A DNA stretch of 64,000 nucleotides from Anodontia alba (GCA_964016985.1 OZ024828.1:4799701-4863700); one strand, 5' to 3'. Counted from the stretch's first letter, positions 1 to 11,205 are shown. Notes: generated by a model not told the origin, from the letters alone. Made by a program: numbers and translations.

Positions 1-158
1 GTGTAAAACAGTTCTGAAGAAGCCAACTGATCTGGATCTGCACTTTGTGGCATTAAGAGAATGTGAATTTGCATCAACAACCTGAGTCAAGAAATCTGAT
101 TGGGGTGAAAATTAGAAGTGGGCGTGGGAGTTTTATTTATTCAACATGACAAGGGTTA
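1..158. mobile_element. P4 piggyBac-like MITE, cut by window start
   Basis: Right part of a P4 element. It keeps the arm GAAGCCAACTGATCTGGATC, the stretch around 'tctgattgg' and the terminal CAAGGGTTAA that ends on a TTAA. The left half lies outside the window. It is noncoding. The family is assigned by match to full copies at 9514, 45872 and 49343. Confidence 0.75.
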
Positions 159-169
159 AATTGCATCTT

Positions 170-170
<1 letters not shown>

Positions 171-208
<38 letters not shown>
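171..208. repeat. Poly-A tract
   Basis: A 38-nt uninterrupted A run directly right of the P4 end. It could be a retroposon tail or simple slippage; no body is recognisable beside it. I see nothing further in 209-517. Confidence 0.9.
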
Positions 209-210
<2 letters not shown>

Positions 211-517
211 TAAGCGGCGAAGAATAGTAGATAGTTTTTGCAATAGAGTAGGTGCTGGGGCTGATTATGTAGGATAAGAACTCATGGATGACCTATTAGA
301 TGAGATAACACGAACTACCCAAATTATAGTACGTCTAACCACCTAATGCCCCCTTGAAACCTACAAAGCCAACGACGTCATTCCGATTATTCACATAAAA
401 CAGAGATGAATGGCAAGTAGTGTTCTTTCGTTTAGCTCTTTGAATCTTCATTACATGCCACTGCATTATTTAATCATTCGAAAAGATAACTTGCTCAGAA
501 TTTTTGCGACGTACTAA

Positions 518-796
518 CATCACGAAAACATGCCTATTTAATTTTGACCCCCTTAAACCCCACTTTTATACAGTAAAACTGGGGTTTACAGGGGGTATAC
601 ATTATTTTTCTTATTTCTGCTTAAAAACATGGAATGTGGGTACTGGTTAGAACCGCCTCGTCGAGGCGGTTCTAACGAGTACCCACAATCTATGTTTGGA
701 GCAGAAATATGAACAATATTAGAATTTTTATCTGTAAATTTTCAGTTTTTGGAGGTGAAATTTTCAATATATTTGAATAGGCGTGTTTTCGTAATG
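518..796 (+). mobile_element. P1 foldback element, copy 1
   Basis: Ends are CATCACGAAAACATGCC on the left and GTGTTTTCGTAATG on the right. Inside are the AAACCCC/GGGGTTT hairpin and the core palindrome around GAACCGCCTCG. It is noncoding; short ORFs here are readings of the palindrome. The following 797-1137 holds nothing I recognise. Confidence 0.85.
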
Positions 797-1137
797 GATG
801 ATCGTTTTGAACTAGCGCTGTCTGTCAGCAGCTGTATAAAATCACGAATATGCCATACGAACGAAAGGAATCTGCAAAACGACCTTTTCTGCTATAGCCG
901 AAAAGGGCAGATCATCTTATTCATTGTAAATTATGCTTTGACAAGTATTTTTAAGATGACGGTAAAACTGCGCGGTTAGAACAAACCTAAATAAGAAAAT
1001 AATAAAAATAAAAAACAAGATGCTTGTAATCTTCTTTTTTCGAACGATATAGACTCTTTTGTCCTTCCATACGCACATTTTTATTTATTTTGAGCGTTAA
1101 AAAATGTAGCTGCTTAGCAATTTACAATTATTTTTCG

Positions 1138-1195
1138 GACAGCGGTAGTGGGCTCGCCTCCCACGCGGAAAGTTTCGGGTTCAAAATCTAGGACT
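1138..1195 (+). other. Decayed tRNA-like segment, probably a SINE head
   Basis: A box A-like stretch (gcggtagtgggctcgcc) is followed 20-30 nt later by a box B-like 'gggttcaaaatc' and then a long T run, which would act as a pol III stop. The arms do not pair well enough for a functional tRNA. It is most likely the head of an old tRNA-derived SINE; no body is recognisable. Confidence 0.4.
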
Positions 1196-1705
1196 TTTTT
1201 TTTTTTGTTGTTGTTGTTGGTTATAAATCTGTACCGTTCTTTTTTTTTTTTCATTGTTATAAGTATATGAATGTACTTTCGTTCCTATGCGTTGTGTCTG
1301 TTTTTTGACAGATATTACTTGTAAAAAAGCTATGCTTGTTTACTTTTTTCTTACGAAAGCAACTTCGAGCAATGTATATCATCGATTCTCTCAAATTATT
1401 ATTATAAATAAAGAAAGTTTTCTTTGATTTTCAAAACCTGATTTTTTTTGATTGAACTTGAAGATCATATTGTAAAGATGTTTTAAAATGCAATGACAGT
1501 TGAATCAAATAATTTGACAAAAATAATCATTTCGTGAGATTTATCATCGCTTCAAGGCAGGTAAATTCTTCCATACAGATATTTACATTCATGGACAGAG
1601 TGCATGGGTCAGTGAATGATTTTAACTGATTAAATTCATCCACAACAATGGCTTCATAGCTTTCTTAGCTGAAAAACAATTAGTTTAAACCCATAGTAGA
1701 TTTTT

Positions 1706-1850
1706 TACTGACCGTTCCAAGGAGGTTCTTTGTGTGTCGGTGGTGTCATATAAAGCTTTGTTTTGTGCTTCATTTTTTCTTCTGTCGGTGCCGAGGAAAG
1801 GCTGTGCCTCGTGATTATGGCATTTCCTCGCTGTCTTCACTTATATTTCT
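1706..1850 (+). repeat. R1 dispersed repeat, partial
   Basis: Contains the R1 landmarks 'gaccgttccaaggaggtt' and, further right, 'cgtgattatggcattt'. It matches the R1 copy split by P4 at 9364-9792 and more distantly the copies at 14236 and 29056. Origin unknown. Confidence 0.55.
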
Positions 1851-1864
1851 ATATTGTGCAATAT

Positions 1865-2221
1865 ACAGTTGAACTTCGATGGCTCGAACCCCTTTGGGAT
1901 CATGAAAATTTGTTCGAGATAGCGGTTGTTCGAGCCACGGAAGGTAACTATTGGTGTCACACCAGGAGGCATAATGGAGATAATTGTGGGATATCTTTTC
2001 GGTGTTCCATATTTTAAATGTATGTTGTGTGTACTCATTAGAATCGCCTCGTAGAGGCGATTCTAATGAGTGCACACAGCATACATTTACAAGATAAAAG
2101 AAGAAAGTCTCCCTAAATTATCCGTATATTGTATTTGGAGGAAAGCCCTGCGGACTCAAGAATGTGTTCGACTCATCCATGGTAAACGAGCCATTGGGGT
2201 TCGAGCCGTTGAAGTTCTACA
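1865..2221. mobile_element. P2 foldback element, pogo-like ends
   Basis: Terminal inverted repeats of about 25 bp: left CAGTTGAACTTCGATGGCTCG, right the complement of GGTTCGAGCCGTTGAAG. The ends resemble pogo/Tigger TIRs. The centre (2015-2080) is a hairpin, gtgtgtactcattagaatcg then its complement, that shares the P1 core. No transposase is present. Confidence 0.7.
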
Positions 2222-2485
2222 ATATCTTATGATTCTATCAGTGGACAACGAAGTACTGATCAACTATGTAAGTGCACAGGCTGGTATGAACCTTCGTTAT
2301 CCGCAGATATGATAAGGGTCCGTATGCCAGGCGGTGCACCAATTATATTATCAGTCGGAGAAACTGTGACACAAATTTCTTAATCTGATAAGTGTCTATA
2401 GCCACCATGGTTTACCAATTAGCAACCGTAAAAATGTTACTAATTAATTACAAGTAGATAACTTACCATGCATTTGTGTTTCAAA

Positions 2486-2670
2486 TTAGCCCCTAACCGA
2501 GTTTATTCTGGAAATCCTCAAAAAGGTAACTGGCAAATAGTGCAGACCCAGATCAGACGCCGCAGTGCGCGGCGTCTGATCAGGGTCAACACTGTTTGCA
2601 TTAAGTACAGAAATTTCTATTTAACATAGTATTAATATAAACTAAAGAGACGCCCTGCTATTGGAAATAG
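2486..2670. mobile_element. P9 palindromic element
   Basis: The centre is a hairpin of GATCAGACGCCGC and complement, flanked by 'gcagacccagatc' and 'cactgtttgc'. The right end is CCCTGCTATTGGAAATAG. The copy at 49129-49308 is the same family in reverse orientation. Noncoding. Confidence 0.65.
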
Positions 2671-2929
2671 TCCAAAGGGTTGTGATAGAAAAAAAACACT
2701 CGACGTAAATGGGAAAAACGCAAATTAATATGGTTATTAGGAGTTCACAAAATAACCGCAAAAGCAAAGTCTTAGTTATATAAGGAAACTCGTGAGAACT
2801 TGTTTTTCTCCTTCTTCTTTTCCTTATGTATTCTAATACATTTTCACTTTAAGCTCTCAGAAACGCCAAGACTAAATTTTAGAAGACAATGAAACCGACT
2901 GAAATTGTTTTCGTCTTTATGTCATAATA

Positions 2930-3215
2930 CATTACGAAAACACGCCTATTCAAATATATTGAAAATTTCACCACCAAAAACTGAAAGTTTTCAGATAAAA
3001 ATTCTAATATTTTTTTCATATTTCTGCTCAAAACATAGATTGTGGGTACTCGTTAGAACCGCCTCGGCGAGGCGGTTCCAACGAGTACTCACAATCACAA
3101 TCTATGTTTTTAAGCAGAAATAAGAAAAATAATGTATACCCCTGTAAACCCCAGTTTTATTATATAAAAGTGGGGTTTAAGAGGGTCAAAATTATATGGG
3201 TATGTTTTCGTGATG
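2930..3215 (-). mobile_element. P1 foldback element, copy 2
   Basis: Reverse-oriented copy. It starts CATTACGAAAACACGCC and ends ATGTTTTCGTGATG, with the central GAACCGCCTCG palindrome intact. Noncoding. Confidence 0.85.
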
Positions 3216-3519
3216 TATGTTTTCGTGTGCACTGTGCATCTTTTTTAGCTGCCCACTTTGCTTTCAGGCTTTCTTAATGAATTTGGGTTATAAGGTATTT
3301 CTTTAGAAAGAAGACCGAGGGTTGGAAAACAGTGGGACATTGTTGCCGGCCTTACGTCATTCAGTCATTCGGGGTTTCGCGGTTCTGCATTATAGAGAGG
3401 GTACCTTGGTTGCACAATAGTTTATGCCAATCATTATATTTTGACATTTCATTCAAATTGTCTCCGAAGGAAATAAATTGAAATACATGGTTATCATAAT
3501 AACATAAATTACATAAATA

Positions 3520-3745
3520 TGGGGACCGCGTCGAGCAAAAAAGGCGATAGAACATGCGCAAAATGTGCAGATTCAGATCATTCTGCGCATACACAAAGTA
3601 CCCAGGCCTTTGCTCTCCATTCATACATTCAGTAGTACCCAACAATTCTGTTAGCGGACAGTAAAGTCTCTGATCAGAGTGCGCGGACTGGTCTGGACCT
3701 TCGCTCTTCGCATATGCCCGAAGGTTTTTCGCATGACGCGGCCCA
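3520..3745. repeat. P13 palindromic repeat
   Basis: Contains 'gttagcggacag' and 'tctgatcagagtgcgc', then a 'cgcatgacgcggc' end. It matches 7150-7325 in inverted orientation. No coding potential. Confidence 0.5.
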
Positions 3746-4068
3746 TGTGAAGATACCTAGGAAATACTGTCTCCATAAAATTCTGGTTTGGACAGACATT
3801 TTTGCAGAAGTGTTTTTAAACCAACGTTATATTTGGACATGAATTAGAATGATGGTGATGTCTTGAAACCTAGAAAATGTTTCACGTGCTTTATGATATC
3901 GGTATCCTTGCTAAAGAAGTTTAGCAGTTTAAACTATATTTCGATTATTAAAGTCACCGACCTGACTAGATGCCCTGGGAAAACAAATTGACTGAGACGT
4001 ATATACACCATAGGATGTAGCATGAAGGACATCGCCATCCACCCCCCAACCCCCCCTGCCCCCTGCCC

Positions 4069-4085
4069 GCCCCCCCCCCCCCCCG

Positions 4086-4145
<60 letters not shown>
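4069..4145. repeat. Long C homopolymer (G-run on minus strand)
   Basis: About 77 nt of C with a single G at 4085. The minus strand would be a G-quadruplex former and the plus strand an i-motif former. Poly-proline and poly-glycine ORFs across it are artefacts. The length may be unreliable in assembly. Confidence 0.9.
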
Positions 4146-4264
4146 ACCCACCAAAAAAAAAATGGAAAATTTACAATATCATAATCAAGGTCGCCCCTTT
4201 TGTCATAAATACTTGTTTATATAGAGATTACGTCAGTTGATATTTATAATTTTCATTTTACTTA

Positions 4265-4428
4265 GGGGATAACTGCTTTCAAATTTGGCATTTGGGGAGG
4301 TAAATCGGCGGTTTTACGGTCGGAAATTTCGTTTTACGGCGACGCGTCAGCGGAGCCGTAAAACGTAATTTGCGACCGTAAATCCGCCGATTTACCTCCC
4401 CAAATGCAAATTTGATGCAGTTATCCCC
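4265..4428. mobile_element. Palindromic element with GGGGATAACTGC ends
   Basis: Long inverted repeat: 'ggggataactgc' and 'gatgcagttatcccc' at the ends, and 'atttggggaggtaaatcggcgg' against its complement inside. The middle is CpG-rich (gcgacgcgtcag). A MITE-like foldback without ORF. Confidence 0.65.
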
Positions 4429-4646
4429 ATTCTAATGCATTTATTTATTTTTTCTATTGAAAAAAATGTTCTTTTTGCACAAAACGACAAGTGCTGTGAG
4501 CTGCGTAAAACCAAATGCCAGCCAATGAGAAGCGATGTTATGTGATGACGTCGGATTTGCGACAGTATATCGCAGAATATACCGTCGCAAATTTTTGACG
4601 TTATCCAATCAGACGTCGCGTTACATATACGCGAGTGCATTAGAAT
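4429..4646. mobile_element. MITE-like element with ATTCTAATGCA ends
   Basis: An 11-bp perfect terminal inverted repeat, ATTCTAATGCA / TGCATTAGAAT, bounds a 218-bp unit. Inside is a smaller inverted repeat around 'tttgcgacagtatatcgc'. It directly abuts the 4265-4428 palindrome, and the two may be one element. Confidence 0.5.
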
Positions 4647-4667
4647 ACCTATTAATATGTCTAGAAA

Positions 4668-4890
4668 GTACCGTATTTACTGTATGTATTCAGACAGACA
4701 GGTATGAGCAAACAATGTAGACCCAGATGAGACGCCGCAAAACGCGGCGTCTCATCTGGGTCCCCATTATTTGCCACTCATCCAACAATTTTTAGGCAGA
4801 ACATCGGGTAGAAAAGTGTACTTGTTCAAATTTTAGAACAAGTATAGTAAGGACTTGAGGTGTCAGAATATTTAGGGTAAATGCGGTGTT
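4668..4890. mobile_element. P7 palindromic element
   Basis: Hairpin at 4717-4765 (acccagatgagacgccgc and complement) preceded by 'gacagacaggtatgagcaaac'. It ends in the 'atttagggtaaatgcgg' block also seen at 47055 and 56479. Noncoding. Confidence 0.5.
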
Positions 4891-5710
4891 ATTTGAAAAG
4901 CAAACGCTATAGATCATGATTTGACCTTTCGACCCTGATTATCTGGAGTGGACTCGTCCATCTATGAACTTGAATACGTCTAGATGCAAATAGGGTGTCA
5001 ATAAAAAAAAAATAAGTAAAAATGGAATGACAAACGATGTGGATCCTGATGAGACGGTCTCATCTGGATAGCGCCGTTTGCCAAAGTATTATTATTGGTC
5101 TGAAGGGTTGAAAAAGTTATTTTTTACATTACCTCCAAATTTGTGGGACTTTTACCCGACCCGATCACATGAATTCGGGTCCTGCTTAGCTACTAGCAGC
5201 TCTGTCATGGTGGCTTTAGGCAGCCAACTATTTCGCAGACCCCGATGGGCGGGGGCCAGGCTTTCCGAATACCGAAAACTAGTGTATGCCGGTGACAGCT
5301 ACAACGACAATACACTATCGTTTGCTTACCTGAAATCCATTTTACTGCTTCAGATTTTTTCCTAAAGATTTTTGACCGTTTGTGTGTTTTTGTCTTTGTT
5401 TGTTTTTTGTTCCTTTTTTTCGAGTCTACACATTTTGAAAAGCAGGAAAAAAAAACAAAAAAAAAAAAAAAACATAAAAATAACAACAATTTAAACCGGT
5501 CGAACAAATACATTATTGTGTCGAAGTTTTTTTTTCAGATTATCACGTGAAAAGAGCGTAAAGTCTATGTGTTATTTAACGTCTACATCAAAGTGTTCCT
5601 TATGCACAAAATGAATCATGCTTAGCTTGTAAATAGATAGAGAATGAACAGAAATAAAATTCGAGGTGGAGACAAAATTCAAAATGGCCGCGATCGCAAA
5701 TTTTGTAGGC

Positions 5711-5718
5711 TGACGTCA
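5711..5718. promoter_or_regulatory. Perfect CRE octamer TGACGTCA in a CpG-rich patch
   Basis: TGACGTCA is the CREB/ATF palindrome. It lies next to 'aaaatggccgcgatcgc', which resembles a YY1 site. The same TGACGTCATAAGT string recurs near 28757, so it may belong to a repeat rather than a promoter. Apart from a hydrophobic ORF nearby, I see no gene in 5100-6100. Confidence 0.2.
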
Positions 5719-6109
5719 TAAGTCTCGTGATTCAACCCCTTGCTATTGGAATACTTGGCGTTATTGGCTGTTTTGTTGCTATTATCGGCACGGCCGCCGT
5801 GTCAATAGTCTCTGCCTAATCACGGAGCGCTTATTGTTTTTCAGGATAAGCACCGAACCATGCAAGCGTTTGTTGGACCATCACAGTTTTGGTCACACAC
5901 ATCACTGGTCACATCGTTAGACTATAGTAGTTTGTCTGCACGCCGAACTGCTCCGCGGTTCGTTGAACTGCGAAGCTTCGCAATTCCCGTTGGACGCACT
6001 TAATAAAGTACCGACATTATTTTTCTTTAAGTCTTCAAGTTTTAAACTGTTTCACCATGTCTGTAGAAAAGCACATCATGCGAACATACTCACATTTTCT
6101 GATCCCATG

Positions 6110-6351
6110 ATTCAGCAGACGACAGATTAATGGTATTCTTTTCTTATTTTTCCCAGAAAACAGAATTTAACATTTCATGCAAATTGTCTCCAATGGAGAA
6201 ACAGGATTTAACATTTCGCGCAAATTGTCTCTATACTCGAGACAATTTGCATGAAATGTCAAAGCCTGTTTCCTGAGAAAAATAAGAAAGAAAAAACTCA
6301 AAAGTCAAAAGTCGTCTGCTGAAAGACTTACCCAGAGTGCTAAGCGTTAAC
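6110..6351. mobile_element. P3 'cagacgac' foldback element, rearranged
   Basis: Starts with 'cagcagacgac' and ends with 'gtcgtctgctg' followed by a 'ctaagcgttaa' tail. The arm 'catttcatgcaaattgtctc' occurs twice before its complement, so the left arm carries an internal duplication. Noncoding. Confidence 0.7.
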
Positions 6352-6624
6352 TATACTAAGTGATGAATTGAGGTTGACCTGCATTCAGAAAACGAAGTAT
6401 TTCTTACTACTTTTGAGTTTAAAGCCTTTTTTACTTGCGGAACCGCCCACTGAAATAAGGCTGAATCCAACACTGTACAAGTGCATTAAGGAGGTTCCTA
6501 TTTTAATAGCTTAAAATTTAACTTGGTGATTGTAAATACGTAGTAGCAGAAAACATTGATTTTTTTCTTATTTGTCAATAAGAATGATTTGATATTTAAT
6601 GAAGCTTGTCTTTGAATGAAATGT

Positions 6625-6904
6625 CATCACGAAAACACGCCTATATAATTTTGACCCCCTTAAACCGCACTTTTATATAGTAAAACTGGGGTTTACATGG
6701 GTATACATTATTTTTCTTATTTCTGCTCAAAAACATAGATTGTGGGTATTCGTTAGAACCGCCTCTGCGAGGCGGTTCTAACGAGTACCCACAATCTATG
6801 TTTTGAGCAGAAATATGAAAAATATTTGAATTTTTTGTCTGAAAATTTTCAATTTTTCGGTGATTAACTTTTCAGTATATTTGAATAGGCATGTTTTCGT
6901 AATG
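6625..6904 (+). mobile_element. P1 foldback element, copy 3
   Basis: CATCACGAAAACACGCC to ATGTTTTCGTAATG with a near-perfect core palindrome (cctctgcgaggcgg at the centre). Noncoding. Confidence 0.85.
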
Positions 6905-7149
6905 CAAGTTTAATTTTCTGTGAAAAAAAAATGTAACTAGTTTTCATCTGAAGATCTAGCCTACAGTATACGATAAACCATAGAATGTACACGAGACGGA
7001 ACACCTAATGAGAAGTGTTGTCGCCGCGGAACACAAGTCTGCAAACTGCCATCAGGAAACAAGAAATGAGTAGACAAGCCAGCGCTTCTGCATGCTCTGG
7101 TCATATGGCTACCGCTATTAACGTTCTCAATGTTACAGTCTGTATAGGC

Positions 7150-7325
7150 CGCGCGAAAAACGTGTCTTCGGGCATGTGCGGACAGCGAAGGCCCAGATCA
7201 GACTGCGCATCAGCGCAGTCTGATCAGGGCCTTCGCTGTCCGCTAACAGACTCATTGAATACTATAGAATGAATCCGCACATTTTGGGCATGCTCAAATG
7301 CAATTTTTCGCTTGACGTAGCCGGT
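7150..7325. repeat. P13 palindromic repeat
   Basis: Central hairpin CAGATCAGACTGCGCATC and complement inside 'cgaaggcc..ggccttcg'. The flanks match 3520-3745 in inverted orientation. Confidence 0.6.
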
Positions 7326-7529
7326 GTGATGCAAATGCGAATAGCGCAGGCCCTGCCCAGAGACCTCTGTTCGTATTTGGCTCTTTTACAGTGGTCCTGC
7401 TTGTTTGCTAAAGATACAACACTCATCTTATCACCATTATCGATAAATCTATTTCAACATTCTCATAAATCCGCGTTTTGTGTTTTAAAAAATGTCTGTC
7501 TGATAGCTTGCATTTTATGGGAGATTCCT

Positions 7530-8800
7530 GTGGATTAACCTAGCCGCCAGTAGTACTCTCTTTTTAAACTACATTAATTAATCTTTTAACTGTGATTCCA
7601 TTAACCTAGCCGCTAGTAGAACTCTTAAAACCACATTAATTATTGTTTAATTATTGTTTAAATTAACTGTGATTTCATTAGCCTCATCGCCAAAAGTACT
7701 CTCTGTTCAAACTACATTAATGCATTAATTATGATTCTATTAACCTATCAGTTGCCAGTAATACTCTCTATTTAAACTGCATTAATTGTTGCATGAACTA
7801 TGGTTCCATGTACCTATCGGTTCCTGTAGTACTCCATATTGAAACTGCGTTAATTTTTGCATGAAAATGATTCCGTTAACCTATCAGTAGCCGGTAGTAG
7901 TCTCTATTTGAACTGCATTAATCATGCATGATTTATGGTTCCATTAACCTATCGGTTGCCAGTATTACTCTTTATTTAAATGGCATTAATATTTGCATGA
8001 CCTATAATTCTATTAACTTATCAGTAGCCAGTAATACTACCGCATTAATGATTGCATAAACTGTGATTATATAAACCTTGCAGTTGCCAGAAGTTTTCTC
8101 TATTTAAACTGCAATAATTATTGCATGGACTATGATTCCATTAATCTATCGGTAGCCAGTTGTACTCTTAATTTCAACTGCAGTATTTATTGCATTACTA
8201 TGATTCCATTAACCTATCAGTTGCCAGTAGTACTCTCTATTTAAACTGCCTTATTTATTACATTAAAAATGGTTGTATTAACCTATCGGTTGCCAGCAAT
8301 ACTCTGAATTTGAACTGCATTATCTATTGCATTAGCTAGATTCCATTAAAATATCAGTTGCCAGTAGTACTCTCTATTTAAACTGCATTAATGATTGCAC
8401 GAGCTGTAATTCTATTAATCTATCACTTGCCAGTTGTACTCTTTATTTAAACTGATTTAATTAATTCAGTAATTATGATTCCATTAACCTATTAGTTGCC
8501 AGTAGTACTCTCAATGTTGACTGCATTATTTATCAAAATAACTATGATTTCATTAACCTATCAGTTACCAGTGCTACTCTCAATTTAAATTACATTATTT
8601 ATTGCATTAACTATGATTCCATTTACCTATCGGCTGCCAGTGGTACTCTCAATTTAAACTGCATTATATATTGTATTAACTATGATTCCAGTAACATATC
8701 AGTTGCCAGTAGTGCCCTCTGTTTAAACTATTCACTATTGCATGGATTATAATTCCATTAACCTATCAGTTGCTAGTGGTGCTAGTAGTGCTCGCTGTTT
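7530..8800. repeat. Minisatellite, about 66-70 bp unit, roughly 18 copies
   Basis: Direct tandem units built on 'cattaacctatcagttgcc' followed by 'agtagtactctctatttaaa', 'ctgcattaattattgcat' and 'gaactatgattc'. Units diverge by substitutions and small indels, so the array is not freshly amplified. No ORF crosses it. Confidence 0.9.
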
Positions 8801-8949
8801 GGCAGTTGAACAACAAAAGCGTTCCCCATATTATTTATATGGTTTTAAACACAAAACCAAAAAAAAAAAAAAAAAAAAAAAATGGCTATTATCATCTATT
8901 CAAAGACGAGATAAACTCCCCAATTTCAGTTTTTTTTGTATAATAAAAA

Positions 8950-9360
8950 GTGGGTTTGGGTAGTGGGTGGGGGGTGATGGGTCTAAGACATTACACGTGA
9001 TGCTAATATGGTTAACCCTATTATAGTTGATAGGTTTGCTTCCCTCTTTAATTGCAAGATGGTGAGCCGGTCTTCAGGCTAAATGACGGCTCCCTCCTCA
9101 ATCTGTTACAGAGGGTCGGTGCCTGACTGTCAATGTCTGTGGTCGGGCTTATCGTAGTCTTGTTTGTGGTTTTCTTATGTTCTGGCTTCACGTCGCCATT
9201 GAGTACTTTGCTTTGTTTCATCACTGTTTTTTATTTGATATGTCTCTGTGATGTTTCACAGATGAGTTGGCGGACCCCCATGCGCTCCGAACAAATATTT
9301 GTAATTTGAAATTGCATCAGAATTAAAGGCGCGGTTTTGCAAAGTAAAACTAGTTTAATC
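8950..9360. other. No feature recognised
   Basis: Low-copy looking AT-rich sequence between the minisatellite and R1. A G-rich run occurs at 8950-8980. No splice-bounded ORF or inverted repeat of note. Confidence 0.4.
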
Positions 9361-9363
9361 CCA

Positions 9364-9792
9364 CCCCACCCAACCCTAGTAGTTTTCCTACTGACCATTT
9401 CAGTAGTTTTCCTACTGACCGTTCCAAGGTGGTTCCTCTGTTGCAGTTCTTCTTTGTGCGTCTCTGATTTCATATAAGGCGTTTGTGTTGTCCTTTTTGT
9501 TCATCATCTCTCCTTAACCCTTGTCATGCTGAATAAATTAAGATGCCTCACCCACTTCTAGTTTTCAGCCAATCAAATTACTTGATCGAAGTTGTTGATT
9601 CAAATTCAAATACTGTATGGCAAACGGTGCAGATCCAGATCAGTTGGCTTCTTCAGAAGCCAACTGATCTGGATCTACACTGTTTGCAAAGGCAGGGTGT
9701 ATCCGGGTTCAGCAGGACAAGGGTTAATTTAGTGCCTCGGGAAGGATGTGCTTCATGAGTGTGGCATTACCTGGGTACATGCACTTATATTT
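9364..9792 (+). repeat. R1 dispersed repeat, split by a P4 insertion
   Basis: Left piece to 9513 ('gaccgttccaaggtggttc') and right piece from 9727 ('gagtgtggcattacctgg') together match the continuous copy at 1706-1850. P4 at 9514-9726 interrupts it, so R1 is the older layer. Confidence 0.6.
9514..9726. mobile_element. P4 piggyBac-like MITE
   Basis: Bounded by TTAA on both sides with TIRs CCCTTGTCATGCTGAA and TTCAGCAGGACAAGGG. A TTAA target with CCC-starting TIRs is the piggyBac hallmark. The centre is a perfect hairpin, AGATCAGTTGGCTTC and complement. No transposase. Confidence 0.8.
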
Positions 9793-9859
9793 GTGTACGA
9801 TGGAAGAGCTCTTGAAAATGTTTTGGTTATTAATTAATGGTTAACGACTGCCTTCCTTA

Positions 9860-10004
9860 AGGGCCATAATCACAAAATACAGCCTACCAATGACACCAAG
9901 AGGAAAGGAAAACAAACGAAGACAGACAGAACACAAGCCAAAGCCACAAACTAAAAAAAAAGAAAAGAAAAGGAAAACAACCAGCTCCTTCTTCCCTACC
10001 ACAG
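9860..10004 (-). repeat. R1-family repeat, reverse orientation
   Basis: Carries 'ccataatcacaaaatacag', 'cctaccaatgacaccaagag' and an 'agctccttcttccctacc' end, matching 32745-32880 and 24350-24460. P1 copy 4 starts immediately after it. Confidence 0.55.
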
Positions 10005-10289
10005 CATCACGAAAACATGCCTATACATTTTTGACACCTTTTGACACTTATTTTTATATAGTAAAACTGGGGTTTACAGGGGTATACATTATTTTTCTTA
10101 TTTATGCTCAAAACATAGATTGTGGGTAGTTAGAACCGCCTCGACGAGGCGGTTCTAACGAGTACCCACAATCTATGTTTTGAGCAGGAATATGTACAAA
10201 AAATATTATCAGATTTTTTTTCATCTGAAAATGTTCCGTTTTTGGTTGTAAAATTTTCAATATGTGTGAATAGGCGTGTTTTCGTAATG
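10005..10289 (+). mobile_element. P1 foldback element, copy 4
   Basis: CATCACGAAAACATGCC to GTGTTTTCGTAATG, inserted at the end of an R1 repeat. The core palindrome lacks a few bases on the left arm (gggtagttagaaccg). Noncoding. Confidence 0.8.
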
Positions 10290-10377
10290 AGTGCTTGACT
10301 AGGATCCACTGAACACAGCAATAAGCCTTCATAAGCACTACATTTATATGTGTTAAGATAAGTATGGTCCATGATTG

Positions 10378-10627
10378 CATCACGAAAACATGCCTATATA
10401 ATTTTGACCCCCTCAAACCCCACTTTTATATAGAAAACTGGGGTTTACAGGGGTATACATTATTTTCTTATTTCTGCTCAAAACATAGTCGATGCGGTTC
10501 TAACGAGTACCCACAATTTATGTTTTTGAGCAGAAATAAGAAAATAATATCAGAGTTTTTATCTGACAATTTTCAGTTTTAGGAGGTGAAATTTTCTATA
10601 TATTTGAATAGGCGTGTATTCGTAATG
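10378..10627 (+). mobile_element. P1 foldback element, copy 5 (deleted left core arm)
   Basis: Intact ends, but the left half of the core palindrome is deleted: 'caaaacatagtcgatgcgg' joins straight to the right arm. It shares the variant 'ccccctcaaacccc' and its right flank with copy 7 at 12873, showing a common duplication. Confidence 0.8.
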
Positions 10628-11205
10628 GTGTTGTTGTTACTTTTTATCAGAAACACAGTGTTGCTTTGAAAAAGCGTAATAGAAACGAAAGTGATGGAAA
10701 GCCACACACTCTTACTTACAGACAACCCTGATTTATGTAACACTTTAGTCAGTCTATTAATAATCACATTAACTAAATGATTCATACGTCTTTTGGTACC
10801 AATAATGATGCTAATTACGACTGCAGCCGACGTCATTTTGATTTTTTTGTTTGCATTTTTTTTTTTCAGTGAAACGAAGCTTTGATATTTAATGCAGACG
10901 ATTCACATGAAATTAAAATAATTATAAAAACATAGAATGTCGTCTGTTACAATTTTGCTAAGCGCTTTAAGGGTTAATTGAGTTATCCGCCATTAACTGA
11001 TAAAGGTAATAGTAACGAAAGTGATGAAAAATCCCCAATCCCCGCCCCTTCACCTCGCTCCAGCCCCCAACCCCCACAAAAAAAAAATCATGATTTATGC
11101 AACACTTTAGTCTGTGTATTAATTATCAAATTTACTAAATGATTTATGCATCATTTGGAACCAATAATAACGAATAACATTGGAAACGACATTATTTATA
11201 TTATA
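10628..11205. repeat. Local imperfect direct duplication
   Basis: A block with 'taacgaaagtgatg', 'tgatttatg.aacactttagtc' and 'ccaataat.a' occurs at about 10670-10825 and again at 11010-11190. The first half ('gtgttgttgttacttttta') also recurs at 13151 next to P1 copy 7. Stops in all frames of the second copy argue against exons. Confidence 0.55.
10845..10977. mobile_element. P3 relic
   Basis: Decayed right half of a P3-type element, with 'gaatgtcgtctg' and 'ttgctaagcgctttaagg', lying between the two duplicated blocks. Confidence 0.4.

Noticed and set aside
3929..4240. Poly-glycine and poly-proline ORFs
   Set aside because: They are translations of the C77 homopolymer in three frames.
7530..8800. 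CRISPR-like array
   Set aside because: Contiguous eukaryotic minisatellite with no spacers, in a genome with introns and SINEs.
10130..10416. Overlapping minus-strand ORFs at 10.1-10.4 kb
   Set aside because: They read through P1 copy 4 and its core.
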